Part shown: piece by piece, positions 9,232-18,310 of the stretch
Layout: the number at the start of each line of letters is the position of its first letter
Position numbering within the stretch: the first letter of the stretch is position 1
From: Allostella vacuolata
Lineage (GTDB): Bacteria > Pseudomonadota > Alphaproteobacteria > ATCC43930 > Allostellaceae
DNA length: 64,000 nucleotides
Reading direction: 5' to 3'
NCBI GenBank assembly: GCA_006739055.1
Contig: AP019702.1
Location: 2,939,388-3,003,387, forward strand
Program-made: the position numbers and the translations under genes
Notes under the pieces: generated by a model
Told to the model about the DNA's origin: nothing
Databases searched by the model: none
What the model saw: the letters and a program-made list of their open reading frames with translations, nothing else

Positions 9232-10299
9232 TCAGGGCGACCGCATCAGGGTCATGCGCTCGGCGATCCGTCGCTGGGCGAGGCGATCGGCCGGCGGCAG
9301 CGGGATCAGGCCGGAATTGGAGAGGTAGCCGCCCGGCCCGACCGCGGCCTCGCGGGTCGCCTCGGTCAGCATTTCGGAGATGCCCCGCACCACCCCGACC
9401 CCGCTCTGGTTCCGCGCGTGCTGGCGCTTGGCGTAGAGATAGATGACCCGCGTCTGCTCGTACTCCTGCGAGGATACCGAGGCGGCCGTGGCGTCGATCC
9501 CGTCGAGGGAGAGCGCCACCAGATTGCCGCCGCTGCTCATGACCTCGGCCAGCGGCATCACGCCGATGGTGCCGGGGGCCGCCGCGAACACCACGGCCGG
9601 CACGTCGAGCAGCGGCACGGCGACCACGGCGCCGTCCGTGCGCATCGTCACGCACTTGCCGCGCCGGTACGCCGCCTCGAACAGGAGGCGGATCCCGGGG
9701 ATGTGCCGGCAGCCGGCCTCGAGCACCAGATCCTCGAACAGCCGTCGGGTGCCGCTGCCCTCCGCCGGGACGATGACGCGGATCGGGATGTTGGGAAGGT
9801 AGGGGGCGATCTGCGACCAGGTCGCGGCGGTGTTGGGCACGAAGGCCTCGCCCGACACCCGCTCGGCCGCCAGCGCCTCATAGACCTGGCGGGAGGTCAG
9901 GGCCGGGGCGGGGTCGCCCCGGTTTGCGGCCAGCACGATCGCGCCGAGCCCGATCTGCACCTCGACGATGTCGCGCACGCCGTTCTCGTGGCAGGCCTCC
10001 AGGAGGGTCGCCGACAGCCTGCGCGACAGGATGGCGATGTCGGGCGTCTCCGGCCCGATGCCGGCGCAGAACAGCTCGGCCGCGGCGGCGGTATCGGCGA
10101 TCCGCAGCTCCGGGCGCTGCACGCCCGCATGGCGTTCCGCGAAGGTCCCGGCGAGCTGTGCCGAGACACCCAGCGTCGTGCTCGACCCCACCAGCAGCAG
10201 GCGGTCGCGGAGCGTCAGCATGTCCTCGGCCCGGGCGTCGACGACAAGCGCCAGGGTCGCAGCCAGGGCGCCGGACAGGATGGCGGCGATCGGTCGCAT
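9232..10299 (-). CDS. PstS-like periplasmic binding protein, orphan
   Basis: 355 aa with a signal peptide (cleavage near ARAED). The mature N-terminus has the GSST turn (LLLVGSSTTLG) typical of phosphate-type binding proteins. Later features match the PBP-like family: PDIAILSRRLS, GLGAIVLAANRGDP, VPAEGSGTRRLFEDL and PGGYLSNSGLIPLPPADR near the end. The ligand may be phosphate or another oxyanion. No pstCAB genes are present. The start was placed at MRPIAAIL, giving a normal signal peptide. Confidence 0.75.
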   Translation of the reverse strand: MRPIAAILSGALAATLALVVDARAEDMLTLRDRLLLVGSSTTLGVSAQLAGTFAERHAGVQRPELRIADTAAAAELFCAGIGPETPDIAILSRRLSATLLEACHENGVRDIVEVQIGLGAIVLAANRGDPAPALTSRQVYEALAAERVSGEAFVPNTAATWSQIAPYLPNIPIRVIVPAEGSGTRRLFEDLVLEAGCRHIPGIRLLFEAAYRRGKCVTMRTDGAVVAVPLLDVPAVVFAAAPGTIGVMPLAEVMSSGGNLVALSLDGIDATAASVSSQEYEQTRVIYLYAKRQHARNQSGVGVVRGISEMLTEATREAAVGPGGYLSNSGLIPLPPADRLAQRRIAERMTLMRSP

Positions 10300-10372
10300 C
10301 ACGGCAGGTACCTCCCGGACGAATGGTCTGGACGCGGCGAAGGCGGGGGACGGGTCATGCCGGCGGCGATCT

Positions 10373-11134
10373 TCATGGCCGCCCGACCCCGGCTTCCAGG
10401 GACTGGAAGAGCAGCTCCTGGATGGCCTGCTCGACGGCGAGGCGGGCGCGGGCCTGGGCCGACCATTCGGCGATCCGCGGCTGCAGGGCGGGATCGAGGG
10501 TCGCGGCGTCGAACAGGGCGGTGGAGAGGTCTCCGCGGGCCAGGTGCTCGGCGATGCTGGCGAGCGCTGCCTCGGTCCGGCCGGGCGGCACAGGCGCGGC
10601 CAGGCCCAGCCCGGCCGCGGCCATCTGGCCGCCCTGGAGCAGCCGTCCCGCCACCCCTGCCTCGGCGGGGGCGTAGGCCAGCAGGTCCGGTCGCAGCGCC
10701 GCGAAGCGGGCGCGGAGCTGGGCGCGGGTCGGCACGCCGCGGGGCGCATGGAAAGCCAGCACCTGCGTCAGGGCCGGCGCGAGCGGGGTCGGACGGGCGA
10801 GATCGAGGACCAGCTGCAGTTCGCGCTGCCACGGCCGCGCCGATGCGGCGACGTTCTGCAGGTGCAGCAGGCCGACGAGAAAGCGCTCGGCCGGGGCCGG
10901 CCCGCCGGATCGAGCCTTCGCCTGGTCCGCCGGATGCGCGGTCGCGGTATCCTCCAGCCGGCGCAGGCGTTCCTCGACGGCATCCAGCCGGGCGCTTGCC
11001 TGGGGGTCCGCAAGGGGCGCCGTGGCGGCGCTCGGGGCAGGACCCGGCCAGCCGGAGACGAGCGCGAAGCCGCCGAGCGAGGCGGCCGCCAGCGCCGCGA
11101 AGGCCCCGATCGGCAGGGAGAGCTTCACGGCCAT
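10373..11134 (-). CDS. Membrane-anchored coiled-coil protein, mitofilin-like in layout
   Basis: 253 aa. One N-terminal membrane segment (residues about 8-27) is followed by a short coiled coil (RLDAVEERLRRLED) and a helical C-terminal domain rich in Ala/Leu. This order resembles the C-terminal part of alphaproteobacterial mitofilin/HemY-region proteins, but the match is architectural only. It is the first gene of the reverse-strand cluster with the orphan binding proteins. Confidence 0.5.
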   Translation of the reverse strand: MAVKLSLPIGAFAALAAASLGGFALVSGWPGPAPSAATAPLADPQASARLDAVEERLRRLEDTATAHPADQAKARSGGPAPAERFLVGLLHLQNVAASARPWQRELQLVLDLARPTPLAPALTQVLAFHAPRGVPTRAQLRARFAALRPDLLAYAPAEAGVAGRLLQGGQMAAAGLGLAAPVPPGRTEAALASIAEHLARGDLSTALFDAATLDPALQPRIAEWSAQARARLAVEQAIQELLFQSLEAGVGRP

Positions 11135-11490
11135 CGGCCGAGCCGGCCGTTCACCGCCGAGCGCCGCGCGCAGGCCATCCGGTTCGCGCGATCGCCCATG
11201 TGGGAATGGGGGCCGGCCGTCTGGATCACGATCACGCTCCCTTGCTCGGTTGGCAGCGATGATACTGCCCCGGAACTTACGGCCGTGCGTTGAGGTGAAT
11301 CAATTCCGTCCCCCTCCGGAGACGGCTCGTGACCGGCCGGCTGGAGGGAGAAGCCAACCGGGGGGCCATCCGCCGCACGATGTCGCACGGAACAGGGCGG
11401 TTCTCGGGCGCAAGTTGCTGTATGTTGCGGGCAAAGAGCCGGCGCCGATATCCTCATTCCGACCGCCGGCCCTTCACAGAGGAACAAGCA
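11135..11490. other. Divergent intergenic region
   Basis: Lies between the reverse-strand cluster and the forward aminotransferase and must hold both promoters. I see no confident -35/-10 pair or operator. The only clear signal is the AGAGGAACA ribosome site ending six bases before the aminotransferase start. Confidence 0.5.
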
Positions 11491-12885
11491 ATGGCCCAGC
11501 CTGGAAATTCCGCCAGCAGCCGCGACGTCGCGACGCTGCTGCATCCGCAGACGAACTTCCGCGCCCACGAGAAGCAGGGGGCGGTCGTCATCACCCGGGG
11601 CGAGGGCGTGCGCGTCTTCGACGAGGACGGCAAGGATTACATCGAGGGCATGGCCGGCCTGTGGTGCGCCTCGCTCGGCTTCAGCGAGAAGCGGCTGGCC
11701 GACGCGGCGACCAGGCAGCTGAATACGCTGCCCTACTACCACATCTACAACCACAAGTCGCACGACCCGGGGATCGACCTGGCCGAGCGCCTGCTGGCCA
11801 TGATGCCGGTGCCGATGTCGAAGGTGTTCTTCGCCAATTCCGGCTCCGAGGCCAACGACACCGTGATCCGGCTGGTGTGGTACTACAACAATGCCCTCGG
11901 CCGGCCGAAGAAGAAGAAGTTCGTGTCGCGCCAGCGCGCCTTCCACGGCTCGACCCTGATGGCGGGCAGCCTGACCGGCCTGCCGGCGCTGCATCGCGAG
12001 TTCGACCTGCCGCTGGCCGGGGTCGTCCACACCGACTGCCCGCATTTCTATCGCGGCGCGCTGCCCGGCGAGAGCGAGGAGGATTTCGCGACCCGCCTGG
12101 CCGACAACCTGGAGAAGCTGATCATCGCCGAAGGCGGGGCCGAGACCTGTGCCGCCTTCATCGCCGAGCCGGTGATGGGCGCGGGCGGGGTCGTCGTGCC
12201 GCCGAAGACCTACTTCGAGAAGATCCAGAAGGTCGTCAAGAAGTACGACATGCTGATGGTCGCCGACGAGGTGATCTGCGGCTTCGGGCGGACCGGCAAC
12301 ATGTTCGGCTCCGAGACCTTCGGCATCCGCCCGGACATCCTGGTCGTCGCCAAGGGCCTGTCCTCGGCCTACCTGCCGATCTCCGGCATCGCCATCTCCG
12401 ATCCGGTCTATCAGGCGATCGCCGACAACTCGGCCAAGGTCGGCATGTTCGGGCACGGCTTCACCTATTCGGCCCATCCGGTCGCCGCCGCCGTCGCCGT
12501 CGAGACGCTCAAGATCTATGAAGAGCGGGACATCATGACCCATGTGCGGGCGGTCGCTCCGGTCCTGCAGGCGGGCCTGCGGCGCTTCGCCGACCATCCG
12601 CTGGTGGGCGAGGTCCGCGGCGTCGGCCTGGTCGGCGCGGTCGAGGTGGTGCGCGACAAGGCGACCAAGGAGGCGTTCCGGCCCGAGGAGCGGGTCGGCC
12701 CGCAGATCGCCAAGGCCGCCGAGACGCACGGCCTCATCATCCGCGCCATGGGCGACAGCATCGGCTTCTCGCCGCCGCTCATCATCACCGCGGACGAGAT
12801 CGACCAGATGCTGGCCCGGTTCGGCAAGGCGCTGGACGATGTCTGGGCGAGCATGAGCCGCGACGCGCAGAAGAGCGCGGCGTAG
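11491..12885 (+). CDS. Class III PLP-dependent aminotransferase (omega-amine:pyruvate type)
   Basis: 464 aa. Family marks are FANSGSEANDTVIR (cofactor phosphate cup), AFHGSTLMAGSLTG, the Asp pair in MVADEVICGFGRTG, and the PLP lysine in ILVVAKGLSSAYLP. The N-terminal TLPYYHIYNHKSHDP and the general profile are closest to GABA/putrescine/beta-alanine:pyruvate aminotransferases. The amino donor cannot be decided from sequence. The start at the ATG after AGAGGAACA fits homologue length; an upstream in-frame extension is not protein-like. Confidence 0.88.
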   Translation: MAQPGNSASSRDVATLLHPQTNFRAHEKQGAVVITRGEGVRVFDEDGKDYIEGMAGLWCASLGFSEKRLADAATRQLNTLPYYHIYNHKSHDPGIDLAERLLAMMPVPMSKVFFANSGSEANDTVIRLVWYYNNALGRPKKKKFVSRQRAFHGSTLMAGSLTGLPALHREFDLPLAGVVHTDCPHFYRGALPGESEEDFATRLADNLEKLIIAEGGAETCAAFIAEPVMGAGGVVVPPKTYFEKIQKVVKKYDMLMVADEVICGFGRTGNMFGSETFGIRPDILVVAKGLSSAYLPISGIAISDPVYQAIADNSAKVGMFGHGFTYSAHPVAAAVAVETLKIYEERDIMTHVRAVAPVLQAGLRRFADHPLVGEVRGVGLVGAVEVVRDKATKEAFRPEERVGPQIAKAAETHGLIIRAMGDSIGFSPPLIITADEIDQMLARFGKALDDVWASMSRDAQKSAA

Positions 12886-12893
12886 CGAACGCA

Positions 12894-12927
12894 GGCGGCT
12901 GCCCCGGATCCGTCCGGGGCAGCCGCC
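12894..12927 (+). terminator. Terminator-like hairpin after the aminotransferase gene
   Basis: A perfect 15-bp stem with a 4-base loop starts eight bases after the stop codon. No U-tract follows, so termination may be only partial or Rho-assisted. Confidence 0.6.
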
Positions 12928-12984
12928 GCAGCTTCCGTGGCGTGCGACGGCCGTGGATGCCGGGGCCATGATGAAGACAAGGCC

Positions 12985-13341
12985 ATGCTGAGAGTCGGTT
13001 CGATCGTCTGGGGCGTCCGCAACGTGCCGCGGGCGATCCGCTTCTGGTGCGAAGCGCTGGCGTACCGGCCGTTGCGGGAACCGTCCGAGGACTGGGCGAT
13101 CCTGGTGCCGCGCGAAGGTCCCGGCGTGCAGTTCGCCATCTCGGCGGTCTCGTCCGACGCCGAGAGCCACCAGCGCCACCATCTGGATCTCTACGCCGCC
13201 GACCGCGCGGCCGAGGTCGAGCGCCTGGTCGCCCTGGGCGCGCGGCGCGTCGACTGGCGCTATCCCGACGGTGCCGACTACGTCGTCCTGGCGGACCCCG
13301 ACGGCAACCGCTTCTGCGTCATCGAGAAGCAGCCCGGCTGA
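12985..13341 (+). CDS. VOC-family (glyoxalase/bleomycin resistance) protein
   Basis: 118 aa, one VOC domain of paired beta-alpha-beta-beta-beta units. The first strand is VGSIVWGVRNVPRAIRFW, and the second half ends in the typical YVVLADPDGNRFCVIEK. Metal ligands are probably the His in HHLDLYA and the final Glu. Substrate unknown. The start codon at 12985 gives a standard domain start; longer starts add an unrelated tail. Confidence 0.8.
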   Translation: MLRVGSIVWGVRNVPRAIRFWCEALAYRPLREPSEDWAILVPREGPGVQFAISAVSSDAESHQRHHLDLYAADRAAEVERLVALGARRVDWRYPDGADYVVLADPDGNRFCVIEKQPG

Positions 13342-13453
13342 TCGGGCCTCGTCGGGCCGGCCCTATCCGGCGCATCGCCCCGGGCCTATCCTGACCGGCG
13401 TCGAAGTGGGCCGTTCTCCGCCCGAAGGCGGCGGTCCGGGCGGGAAGGAAGCG

Positions 13454-14668
13454 ATGACGAATCGGGCAGGCCGCGCCGCGGCCCTGGGTGCGTTGCTGGC
13501 CGCGCTGCCGCTCGCCGCGGCGGCGCAGACCGTGATCTCCGCCAATGACGCAACGACCACGCTGCAGGACGGTGTCGTCGGGCCGGTCGCCAAGCCCTCG
13601 CCCGGAACCATCACCGTGATGCGCTTCACGGACGGCGGGGTCGAGGCGAAGGGGCAGCTGGCGGTGCCGACCGCCCTGGCGGGCCTGGGCGGCAGCGTCG
13701 CCGTGAGCCGCAGCGAGAAGCTGGCGCTGGTCACCTCGGCCGCGAAGACCGATCCGGCCGATGCCGCCCGGCAGGTACCGGACGACCGGGTATCGGTGAT
13801 CGACCTGACCCAGAGCCCGCCGCGGCTGGTGCAGACGATCGAGGCGGGGGCAGGGGCCTCGGGGGTGTCCTTCACGCCCGATGATCGTCTCGCCCTGGTC
13901 GCCAACCATGCCGCGGGGACCGTGTCGGTCTTCCGGGTGGACGGCACGGCGCTGGCCCGCCTCGGCACGATCGCGCTCGGCGAGCCGGGGATCGGGGTGC
14001 GCCACGTCGCGGTCACCCCCGACGGGCGGCGCGCGCTGGTCACCCGCGACGGCGACAGCCGGATATCGGTGCTGCGCATCGACGGGGACCGGGTCGCGCC
14101 CGCGCAGCGCGATATCAGCGCCGGCCTGCGGCCGCAGGCCCTGGCGATCAGCCCCACGGGCGAGGTCGCGCTGGTTGCCAATGCCGGCCGCGGCGACGGC
14201 GACGCCGACACCATCAGCCTGATCGACCTGACCCAGGAACCCTACCGGGTGGTCGACACGGTCAGCGTCGGCCAGACGCCCGTCGGCGTCGCGATCGCCC
14301 CCAACGGCCGGCTGGCCGCAGCCATGGTGGTCAACGGCTCCGACAAGCCGAAAGCGTCGCCGTTCCACGCCGGGACGGGGAAGGTCGTGCTGCTCCGGGT
14401 GAAGGACAAGCGGCTGGTGGCGATCGACGAGGCACCGGTCGGCGCGTGGCCGCGCAGCGCCGCCTTCTCCGCCGACAGCCGCATGCTGCTGGTCGGCACC
14501 GTCCTGGAGCGCAGCACCCAGCTGTTCCGGGTCGAGCACCGCAAGCTGGTCGACACCAGGCAGGCGGTGACCCTGCCGGGCGGGTCCGCTGCCCTGCGCA
14601 CGGCCGACTTTCCCCCGACCGACCGTCCGGCTGTGGCGCAGCGGGCGAAGAAGAAGCACCGCATCTAG
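13454..14668 (+). CDS. Secreted beta-propeller (YVTN/lactonase-like) protein
   Basis: 404 aa with a signal peptide (cleavage near AAAAQT). The mature chain has repeated blades of the type 'RLALVANHAAGTVSVFRVD' and 'RRALVTRDGDSRISVLRID', spaced by about 45 residues, as in YVTN-type and 6-phosphogluconolactonase-like seven-bladed propellers. Periplasmic. No catalytic role can be assigned. Its stop overlaps the convergent aldo/keto reductase by four bases. Confidence 0.75.
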   Translation: MTNRAGRAAALGALLAALPLAAAAQTVISANDATTTLQDGVVGPVAKPSPGTITVMRFTDGGVEAKGQLAVPTALAGLGGSVAVSRSEKLALVTSAAKTDPADAARQVPDDRVSVIDLTQSPPRLVQTIEAGAGASGVSFTPDDRLALVANHAAGTVSVFRVDGTALARLGTIALGEPGIGVRHVAVTPDGRRALVTRDGDSRISVLRIDGDRVAPAQRDISAGLRPQALAISPTGEVALVANAGRGDGDADTISLIDLTQEPYRVVDTVSVGQTPVGVAIAPNGRLAAAMVVNGSDKPKASPFHAGTGKVVLLRVKDKRLVAIDEAPVGAWPRSAAFSADSRMLLVGTVLERSTQLFRVEHRKLVDTRQAVTLPGGSAALRTADFPPTDRPAVAQRAKKKHRI

Positions 14669-15660
14669 CCGGCGCCGAAGCCCGGCTGGAGTTCGGCCAG
14701 CCGGGCCAGCGCCGCTTCGGGCAGCGGTCCCAGGCGGGCCGCCGCCAGCGCCTGGGCGAACTGCTCGTGGCTGGCCATGCCGACCAGGATGGTGCCGACC
14801 GCGGGGTGGGAGAGCGGGAAACGGGTGGCGGCTTCGGCCAGGCTGCCGACCAGGCCCTCCTCGACCAGCGCCAGCAGGCGGCGGGCGCGGTCGAGATCGT
14901 CCTCGTAGCGCTGGCCGGAGCCGATCGGGGCAGGCGCCGGGCTGGCGATCGGATGACGCTCCGCCGTCCCCGACAGCGCGCCGCCGGCCAGGACGCGGAT
15001 ACCGACCACGCCCACGCCGGCTGCGTCCGCGTCCTCGAGCAGCCGGGCGTAGTCCTGTCCCGGCCAGCCCGCCGGCAGCCCGGTGGCGGCCGAGGGGTTC
15101 AGCAGGTTGTGGACGACCTGGGCCGCGTCGATGGCGCCCGTCGCCAGCACGGTCTTGAGGGCGGCGGTCTCGCCGACCGCGGTGATGCCGGCGAGCCGCA
15201 TCTTGCCCGCGGCCTGCAGCCGGTCGAAGGCCGGGATGACCTCGTCCAGCACCTGGGCCAGGGCGATGTCCATGCCCGCGCCGGCCGCCGTGATCGGGTT
15301 GTGCAGGTAGAGGATGTCGACCCGCTCCAGGCCGAGGCGGGAGAGGCTGCCCTCCAGGGAGGCGACGATCGCGTCGCCGATCCGCCCGAACTCGTCCGGC
15401 TGGAGCCGGACCTTGGTCCCGATCACGACCGGGCCGGGTGGACGCAGCGCGCGCAGTACCCGGCCGAGATTGCGCTCCGACTGGCCGTCGCCGTACTGGA
15501 CCGCGGTATCGAAGTAGTTGATACCGGCCGCCAGGGCATCGGCCACCGTACGCTCCTGCTCGGCGGCGCTGGCCCGCACCATCAGCCCGCCCACCGCGCC
15601 GCAGCCGAACCCCAGCGCCGACAGTTCGAGGCCGCTCCGGCCGAACTTCCGCATCTCCAT
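14665..15660 (-). CDS. Aldo/keto reductase
   Basis: 331 aa. The catalytic tetrad is visible: Asp in INYFDTA, Tyr in VQYGDGQSE, Lys in VVIGTKV and His in LYLHNP. An NADPH-dependent carbonyl reductase of unknown substrate. The start at MEMRKFG has a GGGGAGG ribosome site about eight bases upstream. The C-terminal cofactor region is present (AVGTILVGMASHEQFAQAL). Confidence 0.88.
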   Translation of the reverse strand: MEMRKFGRSGLELSALGFGCGAVGGLMVRASAAEQERTVADALAAGINYFDTAVQYGDGQSERNLGRVLRALRPPGPVVIGTKVRLQPDEFGRIGDAIVASLEGSLSRLGLERVDILYLHNPITAAGAGMDIALAQVLDEVIPAFDRLQAAGKMRLAGITAVGETAALKTVLATGAIDAAQVVHNLLNPSAATGLPAGWPGQDYARLLEDADAAGVGVVGIRVLAGGALSGTAERHPIASPAPAPIGSGQRYEDDLDRARRLLALVEEGLVGSLAEAATRFPLSHPAVGTILVGMASHEQFAQALAAARLGPLPEAALARLAELQPGFGAG

Positions 15661-15912
15661 CGCCCATCCTCCCCGCTGTGGCCCAGAGCCGTGGCCATTG
15701 GCCGCAGCATGGCAGGTTCCGGCCGGGTCGCGCAGCGCCAATCTGGTCGATGGCCGGGCGATCGCCAGCGCCGATGTGCGCGCGTCTCGCGAGCGTCCGC
15801 TGTCGACATGGCGGCATCGGTTCGTGTAGTGCCTATGGCGCAAGCGAAGCTAATTCTGGAGTCGGGTGGAGATGGGGCAGTCCAGGCGGCGGGCGCCGCG
15901 CGTGGTTGCGCC

Positions 15913-16929
15913 ATGATCCGCAACATCCAGGCGCTGCGCTTCCTGGCCGCATTCGCGGTCCTGGCCTACCATGCCGGCACCCAGTATTTCGCGATCGGCA
16001 CGGGCACCTGGCTCGGGCCGTTCCTGGCCGCGTTTACGCCCTACGGCATGGCCGGGGTGGACGTCTTCTTCGTCATCTCCGGCTACATCATCTGGCACGC
16101 AACCCGGGGCCGGCAGGGCCCCGCCGACGCTGCCGCCTTCCTGGTGACGCGCCTGGCACGGGTCTATCTCGGCTACTGGCCGTGGCTGGTGATCGCGGTG
16201 CTGCTGGCCCATCTCGTGGATGGGGCGGACTTCGCCCGGTTCAACCTGCAGGGCTCGCTGTTCCTGTTTCCCCTGGGCGGGACCCTGGTCATCATCGTCG
16301 CCTGGACGCTGACGCTGGAGGTGATGTTCTACTTGGTGTTCGCCGCCTCGATGCTGCTGCCCCGGCCGGCCATCCTGGCCGTGCTTGCCCTCTGGTCGGC
16401 GTGCGCGCTGGCGGTGATGGGCAAGGGCAGCCTGTGGCTGACCCCGTACGCCCTGGAATTCGCCGCGGGTGCGCTGCTGGCCGCTGCCGTGGCGCGGTTC
16501 GGCGCGCCCCGTCCGTCCTGGAGCCTGGCGGCGCTCGCCGCGACCCTGGTGATGGCCGTCGGCTGGCATAGCGAGACGATCCTCGAGCGGGTTCTCGTGG
16601 TGGGGCCCTTCGGCGTGGCCGCGGTGGCCCTGGCGGTCGCGCTGGAAGCGCGCGGATGGACGGCCGGGCGGGCGCTGGTCGTGCTCGGCGATGCCTCCTA
16701 TGCCCTCTATCTGTGCCACCTGCCGATCATGCTCGCAGTCATCCGGCTGCTGTCCCGGCCGGTGGCGGAGAATCCGGACCTCGCCTTCGCGGCGATGATG
16801 CTGGCGACGGTTCTGGTCAGCGTCGGCTGGTACCTGGCCGTCGAACGCCATGTGACGGCTGCGACCCGGGCCGCGGTCCGCCAGCTCCTGCCGGTGCGTC
16901 CCCGCCGCCTGGCTACCCTCGGGGCCTAG
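15913..16929 (+). CDS. Acyltransferase family 3 membrane protein
   Basis: 338 aa with about ten hydrophobic segments. The N-terminal RFLAAFAVLAYHAG holds the conserved histidine, and GVDVFFVISGYIIWHAT is the family's second signature. Such proteins O-acylate exopolysaccharide, lipid A or other envelope glycans (ExoZ/OafA type). The donor and acceptor are unknown. No polysaccharide genes are adjacent. Confidence 0.85.
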   Translation: MIRNIQALRFLAAFAVLAYHAGTQYFAIGTGTWLGPFLAAFTPYGMAGVDVFFVISGYIIWHATRGRQGPADAAAFLVTRLARVYLGYWPWLVIAVLLAHLVDGADFARFNLQGSLFLFPLGGTLVIIVAWTLTLEVMFYLVFAASMLLPRPAILAVLALWSACALAVMGKGSLWLTPYALEFAAGALLAAAVARFGAPRPSWSLAALAATLVMAVGWHSETILERVLVVGPFGVAAVALAVALEARGWTAGRALVVLGDASYALYLCHLPIMLAVIRLLSRPVAENPDLAFAAMMLATVLVSVGWYLAVERHVTAATRAAVRQLLPVRPRRLATLGA

Positions 16930-16957
16930 TGCCCCGGTATGATGCTGTCCGTCAGCC

Positions 16958-17518
16958 ATGAATCGACTTCCATCGACAGCCGGACGCGCCGGCACCAGGT
17001 CGCGGGCCCGGTCCTCCCCGGCGGCCGGCCTCATCCGTCGGGCGCTGTTCGGTCTTTGCCTGGTTCTGGCGGGCTGTGCCGAGGTCAAGGAGCCGATGAA
17101 CGACATCGGCCGGATCCGGGCCACCGTCTACCGCCACACCCTGCCGGTGAAGGACGCCAGCGTCGCCATGCCGGGCGAGCGGCTGGTTCCCGCCGGCGGG
17201 TGCAGGGCGCCCGCGGGTCGGGCGGGCGACCTGTTCGACCCGTGCCGGCCCGACCCGCAGGTGCAGAAGCTCGATTCGGCCGGCCTGCCGCCGCCGCCGC
17301 TCGGACCCTGGGCCGGGCAGGCCAGGGCCCGTCCGCCGGTCCGCGCGCGGGCGCGCGCCGCCGTGCCGGTGCCGACGCGCAAGCCGGCGGCGGTCAAGGC
17401 CGCCGCTTCGGCGAAGGCCGGGCCCGTGAAGCCCACCGCAAAGCCGGCGCCGACCCGGAAGGCGGCATCGGCCAAACCCGCCCGGCAGGCGGTCCACAAG
17501 CCCCGACAGGGCCGGTAG
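16958..17518 (+). CDS. Small lipoprotein with Lys/Ala/Pro-rich tail
   Basis: 186 aa. A long basic lead is followed by a hydrophobic stretch and lipobox LVLAGC with the cysteine near residue 40. The body holds four further cysteines (GGCRAPAGRAGDLFDPC region), possibly disulfide-bonded. The final 70 residues are a Lys/Ala/Pro repeat tail like those of DNA- or cell-wall-interacting proteins. Unknown function; the true start may be a later Met. Confidence 0.5.
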   Translation: MNRLPSTAGRAGTRSRARSSPAAGLIRRALFGLCLVLAGCAEVKEPMNDIGRIRATVYRHTLPVKDASVAMPGERLVPAGGCRAPAGRAGDLFDPCRPDPQVQKLDSAGLPPPPLGPWAGQARARPPVRARARAAVPVPTRKPAAVKAAASAKAGPVKPTAKPAPTRKAASAKPARQAVHKPRQGR

Positions 17519-17581
17519 CGGCGTCCGGAAGCCGGCTGCGGCCTTGCCGATCGATGCGTCCTGGCCGAAGCTGCACCGGCC

Positions 17582-18265
17582 ATGACCAAGCCTGTCCTGT
17601 TCGGGGCCGAATACAGCGTCTACACCCGCATCGCCCGGCTCGCGCTGATCGAGAAGAATATCTCCTATGATTTTGAGATAGTGGACATATTCGCACTCGA
17701 TCCGGTGCCGGAGGCATATCTGCGGATGCACCCGTTCGGGCGGATTCCGGCGTTCCGTCACGGTCAGCTGGCGCTGTTCGAGACGGCGGCGATCACCCGC
17801 TATGTCGACGAGGCCTTCGCGGGCCCGGCCCTCCAGCCGGTCCCGGTGGAGGTCCGTGCGCGCATGGCGCAGATCGTCGGGCTGCTCGATTCCTATGCCT
17901 ACCGGGCGCTGGTCTGGGACGTCTTCGTCGAACGGGTGCGCAAGCCGTTGCGCGGCGAGCCGGTCGACGCGGCGCGCATCGCGGCGGGCCTGCTGGTGGC
18001 GGAGCGGTGCTGCGACGCGCTGGCCGGCTTCATCGGCGACGCCGACTGGCTCGCGGGCGCGGGCGCGAGGCCGACCCTGGCGGATCTGCACGCCGCGCCG
18101 ATGTTCGCCTGCTTCCGCATGGCTCCGGAAGGGCGGGCCATGCTGGAACGCTACCCGCCGCTCGACCGCTGGTTCGCGCGCATGGCGGCCCGGCCCGCGA
18201 TGCGCGCCACGCCCTCGCCGATGGTCGAGGGCGCGCCGGATCCCGATCGACCGGGCCGGCGTTGA
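17582..18265 (+). CDS. Glutathione S-transferase family protein
   Basis: 227 aa. The N-terminal thioredoxin-like domain has EYSVYTRIARLALIEKNISY, the cis-Pro turn GRIPAF (about residue 61) and the glutathione gamma-Glu site ALFETAAITRY. A helical C-terminal domain follows. A catalytic Ser or Tyr is likely in the SVYTR segment. Substrate unknown. Confidence 0.85.
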   Translation: MTKPVLFGAEYSVYTRIARLALIEKNISYDFEIVDIFALDPVPEAYLRMHPFGRIPAFRHGQLALFETAAITRYVDEAFAGPALQPVPVEVRARMAQIVGLLDSYAYRALVWDVFVERVRKPLRGEPVDAARIAAGLLVAERCCDALAGFIGDADWLAGAGARPTLADLHAAPMFACFRMAPEGRAMLERYPPLDRWFARMAARPAMRATPSPMVEGAPDPDRPGRR

Positions 18266-18310
18266 CGCCACTGTGCCGAAGCCTGGCCCGCCTCCCGCCA
18301 ATCGCCTGAA

